A stretch of 64,000 nt of DNA, taken from assembly GCA_963966185.1 (NCBI GenBank), contig CAWZYM010000271.1, positions 291,001 through 355,000 on the forward strand. Direction: 5' to 3'. Source of the stretch: Rhabditoides inermis. Lineage: Eukaryota; Nematoda; Chromadorea; Rhabditida; Rhabditidae. The stretch's first letter is position 1, and each line of letters opens with the position of its first letter. The notes beneath the pieces are model-generated. The model was given only the letters and a program-made list of their open reading frames with translations, made no database searches and was not told the origin of the DNA. This document shows, in pieces, positions 33,893 through 48,800 of this stretch. The position numbers and the translations under genes were made by a program.

Positions 33893-34060
33893 AGATCGCT
33901 CATAACTTCTTTCGGAGAAAAGATACAAAGATGCCGTCAATTAGTGATCTGCCCTATGGAACCGTGCGAATCTAACTAACATAAATTGGAAGACTTCACA
34001 TTGTTGCTAACATGTCCTTTGGATATCGCTACTTGAAAATTCTGGCGCGAGCCTTATTTT
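33893..34060 (+). repeat. Dispersed repeat, copy 2 (pairs with 23630..23820)
   Basis: See 23630..23820; the shared blocks include AACTTCTTTC, AAGATGCCGTC and TTCACATTGTTGCTAAC. Confidence 0.5.
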
Positions 34061-34141
34061 AACCCAAGAGAGAGGGCGCTGCGCGCCCTCTCTAATGACA
34101 AAACTATACCAGCATTTATCCGATACATAAAGAAAAAACAC

Positions 34142-36262
<2,121 letters not shown>

Positions 36263-36307
36263 CGCGGCAGCGGGACGCGAGCGGTGCGCTCCCCGCCTGA
36301 TGCCACT

Positions 36308-36315
36308 CTTTTATA
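36308..36315 (-). promoter_or_regulatory. TATA box of the TIL inhibitor gene
   Basis: TATAAAAG on the minus strand, 46 bases upstream of the start codon. Confidence 0.6.
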
Positions 36316-36831
36316 GCTCCACTGGTGTAATGCTCCCGCACAACGACTCGGCAGCACAAAAAAACAGGCATGTGTGTATGTTGAGAGGCGGCTGTTCTAT
36401 CACAGAGGTGATCAAACAAGCGCAAACGAGGTCTTGAGAGGTTCAGCATTTTTTTTTGTATGCACCCAAAAGTATCGATGCAACTGCTAGACGGGATGAC
36501 AAACTGTACAGGACACGCTATCGAGCCACATCCACTTTTACTGATAGTGGACTGACGCGTTATCATCGTAACAGCGAAAAAGAAAGACAAAGCGAGAGTT
36601 AATCTGTATTGCTACCAAACTTATCTTATCAGTTACTTTTGCACAGATGGACAATGCGAGCGATCTCTGATCTCTGATCAACCATGCATTGGCATAGGTC
36701 AATCTTGGCATACGCTGATTCGCATGAGCGGCTGTGTTTAGCGTGGCTCCATCTCATTAGTTTCGCTGTCGGGATGGAATGAAAAGGCTGTCGCCAGCGC
36801 GGTTCGGACACATTTCGTCACTCGGTTCGAA

Positions 36832-38011
36832 ATGGCTGCTGAACTCGTGCAGATCCAGCCTGGAACCCAGGTCTGCTCCTTCTGCTCCTCCACCCTCCTC
36901 CTTCTGACGCGGCCGCTTGCAGGTCGATCGCTGGATGATCGACAAGAAGCTGGGAGAGGGAGGATTCGGTGCCGTCTACAAGTGCTCCGACCCCACTGGC
37001 CAGTACGCCCTCAAGGTCGAGGGATGCAACGAGCAGATCCAGGTACTTTGGGAATCCCGGAAGTACTGTAGTCTACCGTAGTCTACCGTATTCTTGTAGG
37101 TGCTGAAACTGGAAGTGGTTGTGTTGTCCGAGCTGGGAAAGAAGGGCGGACGTCACTTCTGCAAGATCGAGGACAAGGGACGCTTCGGAAGCTTCAACTA
37201 TGTCGTCATGACCCTCGTCGGAAAGTCTCTTCAGGTACTGTATTGTACCGTACCCGCTGCTCGTACCGTATAGGTTGTAGGATCTTCGCAAGGCGGGTAC
37301 GGGCGAGCATCTGTCGATGGGATCTGCGATTGGAGTGGGAATCCAGGCGCTGGAAGCTCTGGAGGATCTGCACAACATCGGATACCTGCACAGGGATGTG
37401 AAGCCCGGAAACTACACGGTCGGCCGTCAGGAGCTGAACGAGCTTCGCAAGGTGTACGTGCTCGACTTCGGAATGTGCCGCAAGTTCACCAACGACACTG
37501 GCGTGATCCGCAAGCCGCGCGCGGCCGCCGGCTTCCGCGGAACTGTCCGCTACGCGCCCATCTCCTGCCATCTGCAGAGGGAGCTGTGTCGCAAGGACGA
37601 CGTCGAGACATGGGTCTACATGCAGGTCGAGCTCACTGTCGGAGCCCTCCCCTGGAAGAACGTCCAGGACATGAACCAGGTATGGTAGACATTAGGTATA
37701 CGGTAGACTACAGTACCCTTGCAGGTGGGAGAGTACAAGAAGCGCTGCCACCAGATGCCTGGACTGAATGAGCTGTTCAATGGATGTCCCAAGGAGCTGA
37801 TCCCTATCACCCAGCAGCTCGATGCCCTCAAGGTATGAAGTCTTCTCCTTCTCTCCCTCCTCCTCCTTTCTTCTCCTCACCTGCTCCATTTCAGTTCTAC
37901 GACGCTCCTCCGTACGCTCAGATCTACGCTCAGATGCGTCAGGCGTTCACATCGATGGGCGTTCAGGAGTTCCCCTACGACTGGGAGAAGCCTGGAGGCG
38001 GCGTCTTCTGA
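36832..38011 (+). CDS. Casein kinase 1 family protein kinase (nematode TTBK-like)
   Basis: Six exons (36832..36870, 36923..37042, 37100..37234, 37281..37679, 37725..37832, 37895..38011) give 305 residues, almost all kinase domain. The glycine loop is LGEGGFGAVYKC (23-34), the ATP-anchoring Lys is in YALKVE, the catalytic loop is HRDVKPGN (Asp137), and the metal motif is VLDFGMCRKF (Asp160). APISCH stands where other kinases have APE and the short ELTVGALPW segment follows, as in CK1/TTBK kinases. Nematodes carry dozens of such short kinases, many expressed in sperm; this one has no N- or C-terminal extension. Introns are 42-62 bases and often contain GTACCGTA or GTAGACTACAG-like words. The substrate is unknown. 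AATAAA at 38114 is the likely poly(A) signal. Confidence 0.95.
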
Positions 38012-38113
38012 TCGAGCCATCTTCCCCATCCCACTGACTTCCCTACCCGACTGCGCCTATTGCTCTTTAGAATCGTTGAACGATCACGCCAACATTATCG
38101 ATGCATGTGTTCG

Positions 38114-38119
38114 AATAAA
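38114..38119 (+). terminator. Poly(A) signal of the casein kinase gene
   Basis: AATAAA about 100 bases after the stop codon. Confidence 0.6.
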
Positions 38120-38539
38120 AACTTTGATGGCTACTGTTTTCATTGGGTTTATTCTGTTCTGTTTCCGATTCGTTCGATTTACTGTAATTTACGATTATCT
38201 GTCTTCTTGTTTATAGCATTTCCTGTCAACTCAACAACTGAACTGGGAACAGCGTAAAATATTTATGTAAATATTATTTGAACACGTGTCAATAAATAGG
38301 CGTAAAGAATACAGTCTTTCAGTAATTCTCAGTAAAGCTCTGACTACGTTCTTTTTCTCTGTTCACAAAGGCACTGCACACATGCTGTAGAACTCATCAG
38401 CAGACAAAAAATATCTCTCAATTCATCAGAAGAAGACAGTTGTGGAACACTCGTATGGGTTCGTATTTGCGATAAGCGAGGAGGAATCAAAATGAGCGAA
38501 TACATAGGAAGAGAAGACGTATGGGATGGACCGACCCAC

Positions 38540-39135
38540 TCAGTAGATGACGTGCTCTCCGTCGTCGTCGTCGTCTCTCTGACTGAGCCGTCTGTATCGG
38601 GCGCCGTTGGCCGAGCGACGCCTGTCGCCCGCCGACCGACCCTCGAACATCAGACCTGAACGTACTCCATGTACTTTAAAATTGTAGAAATAGTTTTTCA
38701 CCGCATACTACACTATATATATTGTCAGACACGTTTGTCGTCAGAAACGTGTCTGACGATCGTCAGACACGTTTGTTGTAGTCGGACTGGATCCTATATG
38801 TCATCTTCTAACTCCTAACCACTGCCTCTATGGCGCAGTGGTAGTGCGCGCCGCCAGCGCACAATCGCCATGGGTTCGATTCCTACTCATGGAAGCGTTT
38901 TGGATATTTGAAGACACACACGATGTGCTGCACAAAACTGCACAATATGTGAAATGTCACGGATGGCATATAGCAATCCGACTATATTTGAAAATCGCGT
39001 GTTTGTAACATACCGAGTATCTTTTTCTTGTTGTGCTGTACTACATAGAACACAGCGACGATGAGACCGAAAAACAACATGTAGCCCATGAAGCCAGTCT
39101 CCTCGGACTGCTTCAGCGTGTACTGCAAGTAAGGG

Positions 39136-39182
<47 letters not shown>

Positions 39183-40054
39183 CTCATAGCATAGCCACTC
39201 ACTCGAACAGGCGGCTGGGGCTTCTCCTGCACCTTCTCCTTCTCCTCTACCTTCTGCTCCAGCACTGTCTCCTCTGCCGCTCCCTCCTCTCCCTCTGCCC
39301 GCATCTCCTCAGCCACAGTCTCTTCCGCCTCCTCCTCGTCCTTCTTCTCATCCACCTTCACCTCAGCCTTCTCAGCTTCCTCCTCCTACAAGCAGTACAT
39401 CAACTGAATCGTAGCGCATTCAATGCGGACACTACAGCAAAATGAAAAGGGCACATTATTCTTATTAAGACACGAAACGCAGACAACACGTATCCCTTGG
39501 TCTCTCCAATTGGAATGTAGACATATACCACATATGTTCAGCAAAAGTGCCTCAATGAATCATTCGTTCTGTACCTTGACGTCCTCGACGGCCACTCCGT
39601 CTCCTTTGCTGGGGTCGTCCTTGGGAGGCGAGGCGTCGGCGGCCGCCGCGGGAGGAGCCTGCAACCAGTCACATCCCTTCTGCGCATCCTCCCCCACTCG
39701 TTCACAACAAGTACGTCACACTATTCGCCTAGTATTAGATTTTCACACACATTCAATCCTTACACTGTTTCAATATTCCATTATAGTATCATGGGAAGTA
39801 GTTATCAGGCATGAACACAATGTCCCAAGAACTTCACTGCCCACAGGCACCCGCAGATTCTCGAGTAATCGTGGAATGCGGCTCGAGCCCCTTCTTATGA
39901 AACACAGAACCTCATAACCACCCCATTCCCCCCAGCCACCCACCGCCGGGTCGTCCTTGTCGCCTTCTACCGCGGCGTGGTCGGCCGCTTTCTCCTCCTC
40001 CTCCTTCTCCTCCGCCTTCCCATCCGACGCACCCGCCGCGTCATCCGCCGCCTG

Positions 40055-40097
<43 letters not shown>

Positions 40098-40297
40098 CTA
40101 ATCGTTTATCCGAAATCGTTATCTCTGAATATGACACCACAATCATGATGATATGAAACATACAGTATGTCTAATGTAAGACGCTCGACACATCATCCAC
40201 CGCCTGCAATGCTCGTTCTTACTCTGACATTGTATATGTCAGTGCCAAACACACGCTCTCTCTCTCTCTCTCTCCCTCTCTCTCTCTCCCTCTCTCC

Positions 40298-40348
<51 letters not shown>

Positions 40349-40476
40349 CGATTGAGAAGACACCCGAGCATCCTACACCCACCTTCTCCTCTCCATTCGT
40401 TTTGACGAGCTGCTTGCTGTCCGCATCCGCCGGCTTCGGCTCGATCAGCTGGTCCTCCTGCATATGCATCTCTCTT

Positions 40477-40525
<49 letters not shown>

Positions 40526-41492
40526 TCCACAAATCCCGAGTGTGAATTAGTTCACAAACACAACTCCAAAAAAAGCTAGTCGCGCACCTTGACGCTCTTG
40601 GCGGGTACGGTAACAGGTGTGGTGAGGGGCGAGGTGGCCGTCTGGTCGCCTCCGCTCTCCGCCACCGGCTTCTCCGCCACGCCAGCAGACGTCGCGACCT
40701 TGTGCTGCTCGGCGGCCAGCGGCGCCGTCGTCGTCTCGGCCACACCAACGCGCTCCTGACATGACACCGTCACCACATCCCGCTCGACATCCCCACATCC
40801 CGCTCGACTGACATCCCGCGCTTTCACTCTGTCCGCGACTGGCATCCCCCGCTTTTTGAGAACCAATACTTCGAGAGCGAAACTACTTGAACTACATCGA
40901 ATTACTGCGGGAAACGTCGGGAAACGGAAAGGCATGCTTTGCACTGACCGGCGGCGGTTGGGTGACGAGCTCGGTGGTCGACTCTGCGGCCGCCGTGGGG
41001 CGTGCACCAGCCTCGTACGCAGTCTGAAACATGAAGTCAAACGGCTTTATGCAATCACCACATGAACATGATAAAATGAATTCGACGGTTAAAAAGGACG
41101 GATCATAGATGTGAGATGAACGTTGGACGTACCTTTCCCTCGGCGTGCGTCAATACCTCATCCCCATCGTCCGCCCCAGCCGCGCCCAGTGCTGCAACGA
41201 GTACATCAATAAACCCTGCTATTCGAATGCGCATCTCAAATTCAAGACTCATCCGACGATTGGTCTCTTCCGTTTTCACAATTTTCGCACTCGAAAACAT
41301 GCTAGACTACCCATTCTCCAATCAACACGGTCGCCGTAGCCACTCAGATATTGCGGTGAAAGATTCGATCCAGACTCAATCGTCAAATCTGGGTGCGCGT
41401 CCGCGAAATGATGAACACTCACGCTTCGTCTGGCATCCTGAAATGAGCAGTGCGACCGCGCACAACAGCGCTATCCACACCCGACAGTCCAT
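38540..41492 (-). CDS. tgn-38: Trans-Golgi network integral membrane protein (TGN38/TGOLN2-like)
   Basis: Ten exons (41492..41423, 41191..41133, 41023..40949, 40755..40588, 40457..40383, 40051..39944, 39658..39575, 39385..39203, 39122..39014, 38655..38540) give 348 residues. An N-terminal signal peptide (MDCRVWIALLCAVALLISG) precedes about 250 residues of acidic, Ala/Glu/Lys-rich, repeat-like luminal sequence. A single membrane segment (GYMLFFGLIVAVFYVVQ, about 286-302) follows, then HNKKKI, which aligns with HNKRKI of mammalian TGN38/46. The cytosolic tail has YRRL at 331-334, matching the YQRL signal for endocytosis and return to the trans-Golgi network, and ends DDDDDGEHVIY. The luminal part evolves quickly in this family, so identity rests on the membrane-tail region. 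Seven of the nine introns fall at phase 0, so exons could be skipped without frameshift. Confidence 0.88.
38745..38774. repeat. Perfect 30-base palindrome
   Basis: Two 15-base halves, AAACGTGTCTGACGA and its exact reverse complement, with no spacer. The flanks repeat GTCAGACACGTTTGT again at 38725. In the last tgn-38 intron, just before a tRNA-like element. Confidence 0.85.
38779..38986 (+). mobile_element. tRNA-like inverted-end element, copy a
   Basis: Starts with an inverted tail fragment (TAGTCGGACTGGATCCTATA), then a tRNA-like head (GCCTCTATGGCGCAGTGGTA with box B GGGTTCGATTCC), then the body TTTTGGATATTTGAAGACAC and a plus-strand tail ending GGATGGCATATAGCAATCCG. In the last intron of tgn-38. 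Confidence 0.6.
40053..40110 (-). repeat. Retroelement-like 3' tail with ATTG repeats
   Basis: On the minus strand GGATAAACGATTAGTTG followed by about nine ATTG units that run straight into the splice acceptor of a tgn-38 exon. Same tail as 11448..11510. Confidence 0.5.
40255..40522. repeat. (CT)n tracts flanking a tgn-38 exon
   Basis: 40255..40344 and 40480..40522 bracket the exon at 40383..40457. Confidence 0.9.
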
Positions 41493-41857
41493 CCCCTCTC
41501 GTGTTCTGTAATTGAAGCAACATGAAACATTTAGTACTTGACTGTTTTTATGGATTTGGATGAACAATTATTAAAAAAAGAGACCACCAAATTGACTGCG
41601 AATACACATATAAGTTAAATAGATGCTTCGGAAAAAGCGTTGCACAAAATCATGAAACCAACTGTGAGATATGAAAGACTACAATACAGACGTGGCATTG
41701 ATTCGCGACAGTGAACTATATCCACTAATTCGGAGTCTTTCAAAGAAACATGAAGTCAAACGGCTATTCAATTTCCCCGTCTGTCGAGCGATGGGCAAAT
41801 TGGCAAAATCGTCGCGCGACGTGCCACGCAAGCGGAAATGTGCAACTGGGACCAAAA

Positions 41858-41899
<42 letters not shown>

Positions 41900-42436
41900 T
41901 GTGAGAGAGAACTGAGATGATTCACTCCAATCGAATACGACAGCACATCAAAACCAAGAAGTGGGACAATTCCGTGTTTATAATGCTCGTAAGATACCTG
42001 TAATAGTGAATCACTCCACAAATAACTCTTGTCCGTACTGATAACAGATACCACCTTGCCATTCAAAGAACACAATAACGTTAAAAAAATATTTACTCGT
42101 CCTTGCATAACATTACTCAAAGACAATAAATATGAAACAAAACGCTTCAGTTATGTACAAATACACGCAACAAACACGGAAAGATACACAATAGAGCAAA
42201 CATAGTCGAGATCAGTGCGGTACACTATGAAACGAGTTAGAGAGAGCGCGGGAATGGGGATGATCTACACCTACCTATATAATACCTAGTGGGATGAATG
42301 AGCGAGCAGTAAGAGACTGCTGCAAGTGATGCAAACCATCACATACGCAACTGGGCGAGACACAATTCAATAAACAACGCGGGTTCCTAGGGAAAGAGAG
42401 ACACGTGGACAGATCTCGCGGGACGATAGGGGGTCA
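41493..42436. other. Intergenic between tgn-38 and TADA3
   Basis: No gene seen. A (GA)n tract lies at 41861..41898. Confidence 0.5.
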
Positions 42437-44260
42437 CTACTCGCTCTCCTCCTCGTTGACCAGTCCCTTGTTCACCCGGTCCACCCGGTACTTGGGCTGT
42501 CGCCGGTACTCGACCGAGTGGTGCAGGCGCGCCTTCGCGTTCCGCTTCTTCATAGTCGCGCGCAGCAGACCCAGCTCCTCCCTCGATGGCAGCTTGCGCG
42601 GCACGTCCCGGTACGTGCGAGCCGCAAGTGAAAACAGCTGAAATGGTATTTTATTGTAATTTTCGTATATTAAATGCACATGCATTCCTATTCTTTTACA
42701 AAGTCTCAAAAGTATAACAGCGCAGGAACCATCCTGCAACAGCTTTTTTCAAAATTCTGAAGATAGATAGTGGCTAGTCGATAGTCATGCTTAATTTCCG
42801 TGAGCATAGTTTACATCTCACTCTCCTCGCTTGCAAGCGCCGATTCAATCGTAAACAAAAGACTCGTCGCCGTCGCACAAAGACATTTGTATGGAAAAGA
42901 TTAACCTACTTTAAACAAGTACCACATCAAGCTTTTCAATCGTATTTATCGCCATACTTAAAGAAGAGGAGTACGCAATGTAAAAATGAAATGACCAGCT
43001 GATGTCTCACGTAAAAAAACGATTTCTACAAAAGTCTCTAGGTCCGTGGCGAGACCAAGCTTGTATCTAAACTCCCAATGGAAACTCGTGCCAAGTTTGT
43101 ACCTCACCGCGAAGGAAGCGCCAATTGCCTGATTTTCAAGATGCTATTTCATTTTATATTACTTTTATATTAATTAGTAGAATTTTTGATTTTGATTCAA
43201 TTTAATCACCATATCAACATTGATTATGTCAACCTCGTGTTATTATTCCGTACACCTCTCCTTTAAAGTGACATATTTATTAATCAACAATCGGAAAATT
43301 TTTGAATTTTGAATTGGCGCGCTTTACAAATTCTGGCTATAACTATTGAACTCGAGATGCGTATCACATAGGAATGTATTTATCGGCTTTTACGACTTCT
43401 GTTTAAGCTAGAAACTGAATTTCATCTCAAAACTTCATTTTAAAATTCCCGTCATTCAAGACGTTTTAGACACTCAACTGTGATGTAACCTCACTTTTCG
43501 ACCACAAAGCATTCAAAATAAGCCCAAATAAATGCTTATCACTACACGGCCCGGTCGTAGTGTCACTCATTTGTTCACTGGCCGGTGAACTCAGACGCAC
43601 GCTACGCATCAGTTCCCCGTCGCGGTTGGCTCAAGCAATTTAGCAAAACTTGTGCCAGCGAAAGGAATCGAACCCGCGGTTAACAGATCATTGGCCGCGC
43701 TCGCTAGCCACTAGGCTAAATGATCATGACAGAGGTCTCGCAGAAATCGACTATGACGATGAGCTTGATTTTCTGTAACATAGGATACGCGTTACGTGTG
43801 CGTCGCGTGCGTTTAAATTCACTCAAATCAGCGAACGCGCGCCGGGCCGTGCACTATTCATGGAACAAAACAGCAATTTTAAACGATACTACTTAATAAT
43901 TACAATAAAAAAGTTTGGCAACCTACATCGTCATCGGCCTCGTCCAGCTGCTCGGCCGTCTCCCAGTAGGCAAAGTCGCCCTTGATTCGACGCCAGTAGT
44001 GGGAGAGAACGCCGCGCAGCTGAGGCTCCATCTAGACGAGCGGAGGTGGGGTAAGGAGGGAAGAGACGAGGGAACAGAGAGAACCAGCAACACATGATAG
44101 ACAAGAACTGAGCTCCGTGAAAAAAAACACTATTTAGGAATAAGAAAGGGGAGCAAGAGAGTCATGAGAAGCGCGGATACATGGAAGAGAGAGAGAGAGT
44201 GAGAGTGAGAGTGAGAGAGAGAGAGGGAGGGAGAGAGAGAGGGAGAGAGAGAGAGGGAGG

Positions 44261-44296
<36 letters not shown>

Positions 44297-45838
44297 ACTT
44301 CCACACCCCCGACCCACCTCCTGCAGCTCCTCCTGACATCGCAGCAGCTCGGCCGACACATCGTCCTTGAAACAATGATTAATAATAAAAAATTGAAAAG
44401 AAATAGTCACTATTATTGAATAGAAATATCCTTGCGTTGCGAGACAAACAATCCGATGACAAAACATAGACATTCCAGTATTCAACAGTCACATGCCATC
44501 CCCAAAATAAAGAGCTATGGAACTGTATCCACCACACATGTGCGCTAAAGAACTATACACTCGTCCAACCTCTCCCGTTCGCAAAAAAAAAAACACAGAC
44601 AGCCTGATCCAATTAACAGAGGGTAGGAGCAGCAGCACCCACACACCCACCATGTCACGAGGCACCCGGCACAATAATCGAGAAGGTGGGAGAAACAACC
44701 ATGTTACCCACCATGTCCTCCCCATCCAGCCTGCCCTCCTCGCTGACGACCACCTCCTCGCCCTCCTCCTTCACCCGCGACATCGCCTCGAACACGCACG
44801 CCGCCGACGGGTGGATCACGCCTGACAACACAACACATGAGGCAAGTATAGTGCTGGTGGCCTAGTTTCAGCATGGAAGCTGTGTGGGTGCACGCATGTG
44901 CAAGTAGAGTGCGCACCCTTTTCGATGAGGTGTTCGACGACGCTGCCGCCCACGTCCCTGTAGAGCTTGGCCGCGTCGTCCTCGTCCTCGGTCGACGTCG
45001 GCGCCAGCCACGCGCCCTGGCCTGCAGAGAATCGAGGTTAGGGGATGGTGTAGTGTAGTTGTTCAGCACTAATGTGCTAGATACCGTTGCGAGACCTGAG
45101 GAGATGCGCAAGGAGATGGTGAAAACTACTACTGTACGTTCCATCTCCCGACACCAACTATGTTTACACTGAGCCATAGTAATTCGGAAATAGGTATAAA
45201 CGATTAGAATACCAGCAAAATTCACAGAATCCATGTTGCAGTGCAACAACAGTCATCACGCTATGTGCCATATCATACTACATACGGTGCGTATCACTGC
45301 AGTTTGGTTCGCGCTTGGCGGCGCTACTCTATAAACAAATGATGTTCACGTCATGAACAAAAAAAAACAACTCACTGATAACTTGAACATATCAAATCAG
45401 TGTGAATGAACACGCACCGGCGAGTCCGTTGCTGGCGACGGCGGCGGCAGCCATGTCTGCGAGAGCCGCGTTCACGACGAGGGGACTGCGGGGGCAGAGC
45501 GAGGAGGAGGACGAGCGGGGCGAGATATGGTGCGACGAGTGCAGCGAGTGCGGCTGCGCGTACCCGAACCCGTTCTCCTGCTTCACCTGGAAATCCGGCG
45601 AGTGCTCTAGCGTCGTGAAAACACGTCCACTCACCTGCACCTCGCCGTTCTCCTTGCCGATGCGTATCCGCAGCGGCGTCATGCGCTTGTCCTTCTCGCC
45701 GTCGTGGTCCATCTCCTCTGCCTCTTCTTCCTCCTCCTGCTCGTGCAACTCGATCGGCAGACGCTCCGACAGCACGTCCATCTCCTCGTCCTCCTCCTCC
45801 ACCTCCTGCTTGATGGCTGACACTGAAACAGGGAGTTA

Positions 45839-45877
<39 letters not shown>

Positions 45878-48800
45878 GCGCCCACACTCACCAATGTCTG
45901 TCTTACTCCCCCGGAGACTCGCCCGTCTCGATCCCCTGTCGGGACTGCGCATCGGAATGGTGGCGTCGCTATTGGTCGACGAGCGAGTCCGCGCGCGTCC
46001 ATTGGCCGTGGCAGCTGGAGTGCCGCCCCCTCCGCCGCGCGTCTCCCTATAGAAGGCCGAGATGAGCGGGGCGACGAGTGGCGCGAGCTGCGACGGAGAC
46101 GTCCTCGTCGATGATGTCGCCGCCGCCGCGACACTACAACGCGCCCAACATAGACGGGGGTGAGTTCGGCACGGGGACCACCGGGACACAACTATACTGA
46201 CACACTATACAGAGAGGAAAGCGGGAAGGGACAGAGACACGCGGACCAAACAACACCAGTCGACACACCACCAAGACACGAGCCACAACGCAGGGATAGA
46301 GAGGAAAGCGCCACACACACAACACGGCGAACACAAAAAAATCAATCGATAACTGTTCGATAATTAATCGATACTCACCTCCGACGCGAAGAGCGCACCG
46401 GCGTCGCTGGCACTGGCTCGACTTTCACTTCGACGAGATCGACTTCCTTTTTCTAAAAAAGAAAATTTTCTGAGAGGATGAGAAGGGGCGGGGACAGAGG
46501 GAGAGAGAAAGGAAAGGGAGAAAGAGAGAGAAGTAGAGAAGGAGACAGGAAGAGAAGGAGAAAGGGAGAAAGAGGTGGAGACAATGTGTGAGAGATAGTA
46601 AAATATTCACCTCGACACTCAGCTTCCGATTCTTCTTGTTGGACGTGCTGCCCTGCCGACTCCTGGCAGTCGGCGAGTGCACCGGCGACACGCGCTTGCG
46701 GTGTTTCCACGGCTCTGAACGCTCTAATTGCGTAATCAAAATCAAATAATGACACGTATGGAACTTGAAAACACACCGGTAGTACATCCCTCCAAATCAA
46801 GCATACAGTAGCAAGAGTGCCCACCATTGACATAGTACTCCTTGAGTGCCTCCTTCTCGAACGGATCGAGGAGCGTCTCCTTGAACGCGCGCAGGTAGTC
46901 GGCGTCGATGGAAGTGAGGCAGTCCGTTTTCGCCCACGTCCAAAACCTGCAACCAGACAGCGTGTTCATTCCGACTCAGTCACTGCAGTCTCTTATATAA
47001 TACACATGACGATAGACATACTAGTAATCTGAACATGAATCGTGAATCTAATGTCGAATCAAGATGGTATACCTTTTTGCGCGCTCGCTGGCAGTTGCGG
47101 ATACAATTACGCAATAAACAATAAACAAGAGACGTGCTCACCTCGTGGGTATGTTGTGTGGAGGCCACACATCCACGTTGTCGTCCGCATCCTCGGGCGG
47201 CACGATCGAGCACTGAACAAGCTGCCTGAAAATTGTCGAATCAATCATTAGAATATGCAAATCACCTCATTGGAATAACTTTCTCTCGCATATGCGCGGT
47301 CATTTCGCATACTCATTAGCGTACGGCGCGCGCATAGCGTGACGCGGGCGAGTCGCATAAAAGGCGGGCGGCGAGCGGCGGTAGGCAGTAGAGTTCGCTC
47401 TTCCCACTCCATCTCTCGGAATGGCTATTCCCGCTGCGACTCTCGCCAAGATCAACGACGGCTTCAAGAAGCTGCAAGACTCGGCCGACTGCAAGTCGCT
47501 CCTCAAGAAGCATCTCACCAAGGCCGTGGTCGACAAGCTCAAGACCAAGAAGACCAAGCTGGGCGCCAACCTGCTCGATGTGATCCAGTCCGGAGTGGAG
47601 AACCTCGACTCGGGAGTCGGACTCTACGCCCCCGACGCCGAGGCGTACACCCTCTTCGCCGACCTCTTCAACCCCGTCATCCAGGTGAGTACTGTACCCT
47701 GCCGTAATCTGTCTAATCCATTGCATTGTAGGAGTACCATGGAGGCTTCAAGCCGACCGACACTCAGCCGCCGATGAACCTGGGAGAGAAGGAGCTGGGC
47801 GACCTGGCCGACCTCGACCCCGAGGGCAAGTTCATCGTGTCGACCCGTGTTCGATGCGGACGCTCGCTCGCCGGATACCCCTTCAACCCCTGCCTCTCCG
47901 AGCTCAACTACAAGAACATCGAGTCCCGCATGAAGACCATCTTCGATGGAATCAAGGACCCAGAGCTCAAGGGAACCTACTACCCTCTGACTGGAATGGC
48001 CGCTGACGTCAAGGAGCAGCTCATCAAGGACCACTTCCTGTTCAAGGAGGGAGATCGTTTCCTGCAGGCGGCCAACTCTAACCGCTTCTGGCCCACTGGA
48101 CGCGGAATCTTTCACAACGAGAAGAAGACTTTCCTCGTGTGGGTCAACGAGGAGGACCATCTGCGCATCATCTCCATGCAGCCGGGAGGCAAGGTCGGAG
48201 AGGTACGTTGGATATCGACTGATATCGATCGATTCTCACTCTCTCCCATTACAGGTCGTCGGCCGTCTGATCAAGGGACTGAACCTCATCTCTGCCAAGG
48301 CTCCGTTCGCCCGCCACCCGCGTCTCGGATGGCTCACCTTCTGCCCCACCAACCTGGGAACCACTGTGCGCGCCTCTGTCCACGTCAAGCTGCCCAAGAT
48401 CTCCGCCAAGGCCGACTTCAAGGACGTGTGCGCCGGAATGAAGCTGCAGGTTGGACCCACCCACACCTCTGCGTGTCTAACTCCCCCTCTTTCAGATCCG
48501 CGGTATCAACGGCGAGCACTCCGAGTCTGCCGCTGGAGTGTACGACATCTCCAACAAGCAGCGCCTCGGCCTCACCGAGATCGCCGCCGTCAAGCAGATG
48601 TACGAGGGAGTCAAGAAGCTGATCGAGCTAGAGAAGGCCGAGCCCGAGCCGGCCGGTGGAGCCGCTCCCGCTGCCGACGCTGCAGCCGCCCCCGCTGCTC
48701 CGGCTGCCGATGCTGCGGCTGCTGCTCCGGCCGCCCCCGCCGCGGACGCTGCTGCCGCTCCCCCCGCCGACGCGGCCGCTGCCCCGCCCGCCGAGGCTCC

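Noticed and set aside
38824..38900. Functional tRNA gene
   Set aside because: Boxes A and B are present, but the acceptor stem does not pair and the anticodon loop is wrong; same for heads at 12108, 15208, 43655, 51305, 61480, 61776 and 63858.
40054..40095. CRISPR-like array of short repeats
   Set aside because: It is a plain tetranucleotide (CAAT)n microsatellite in a eukaryotic intron; no spacers or cas genes.
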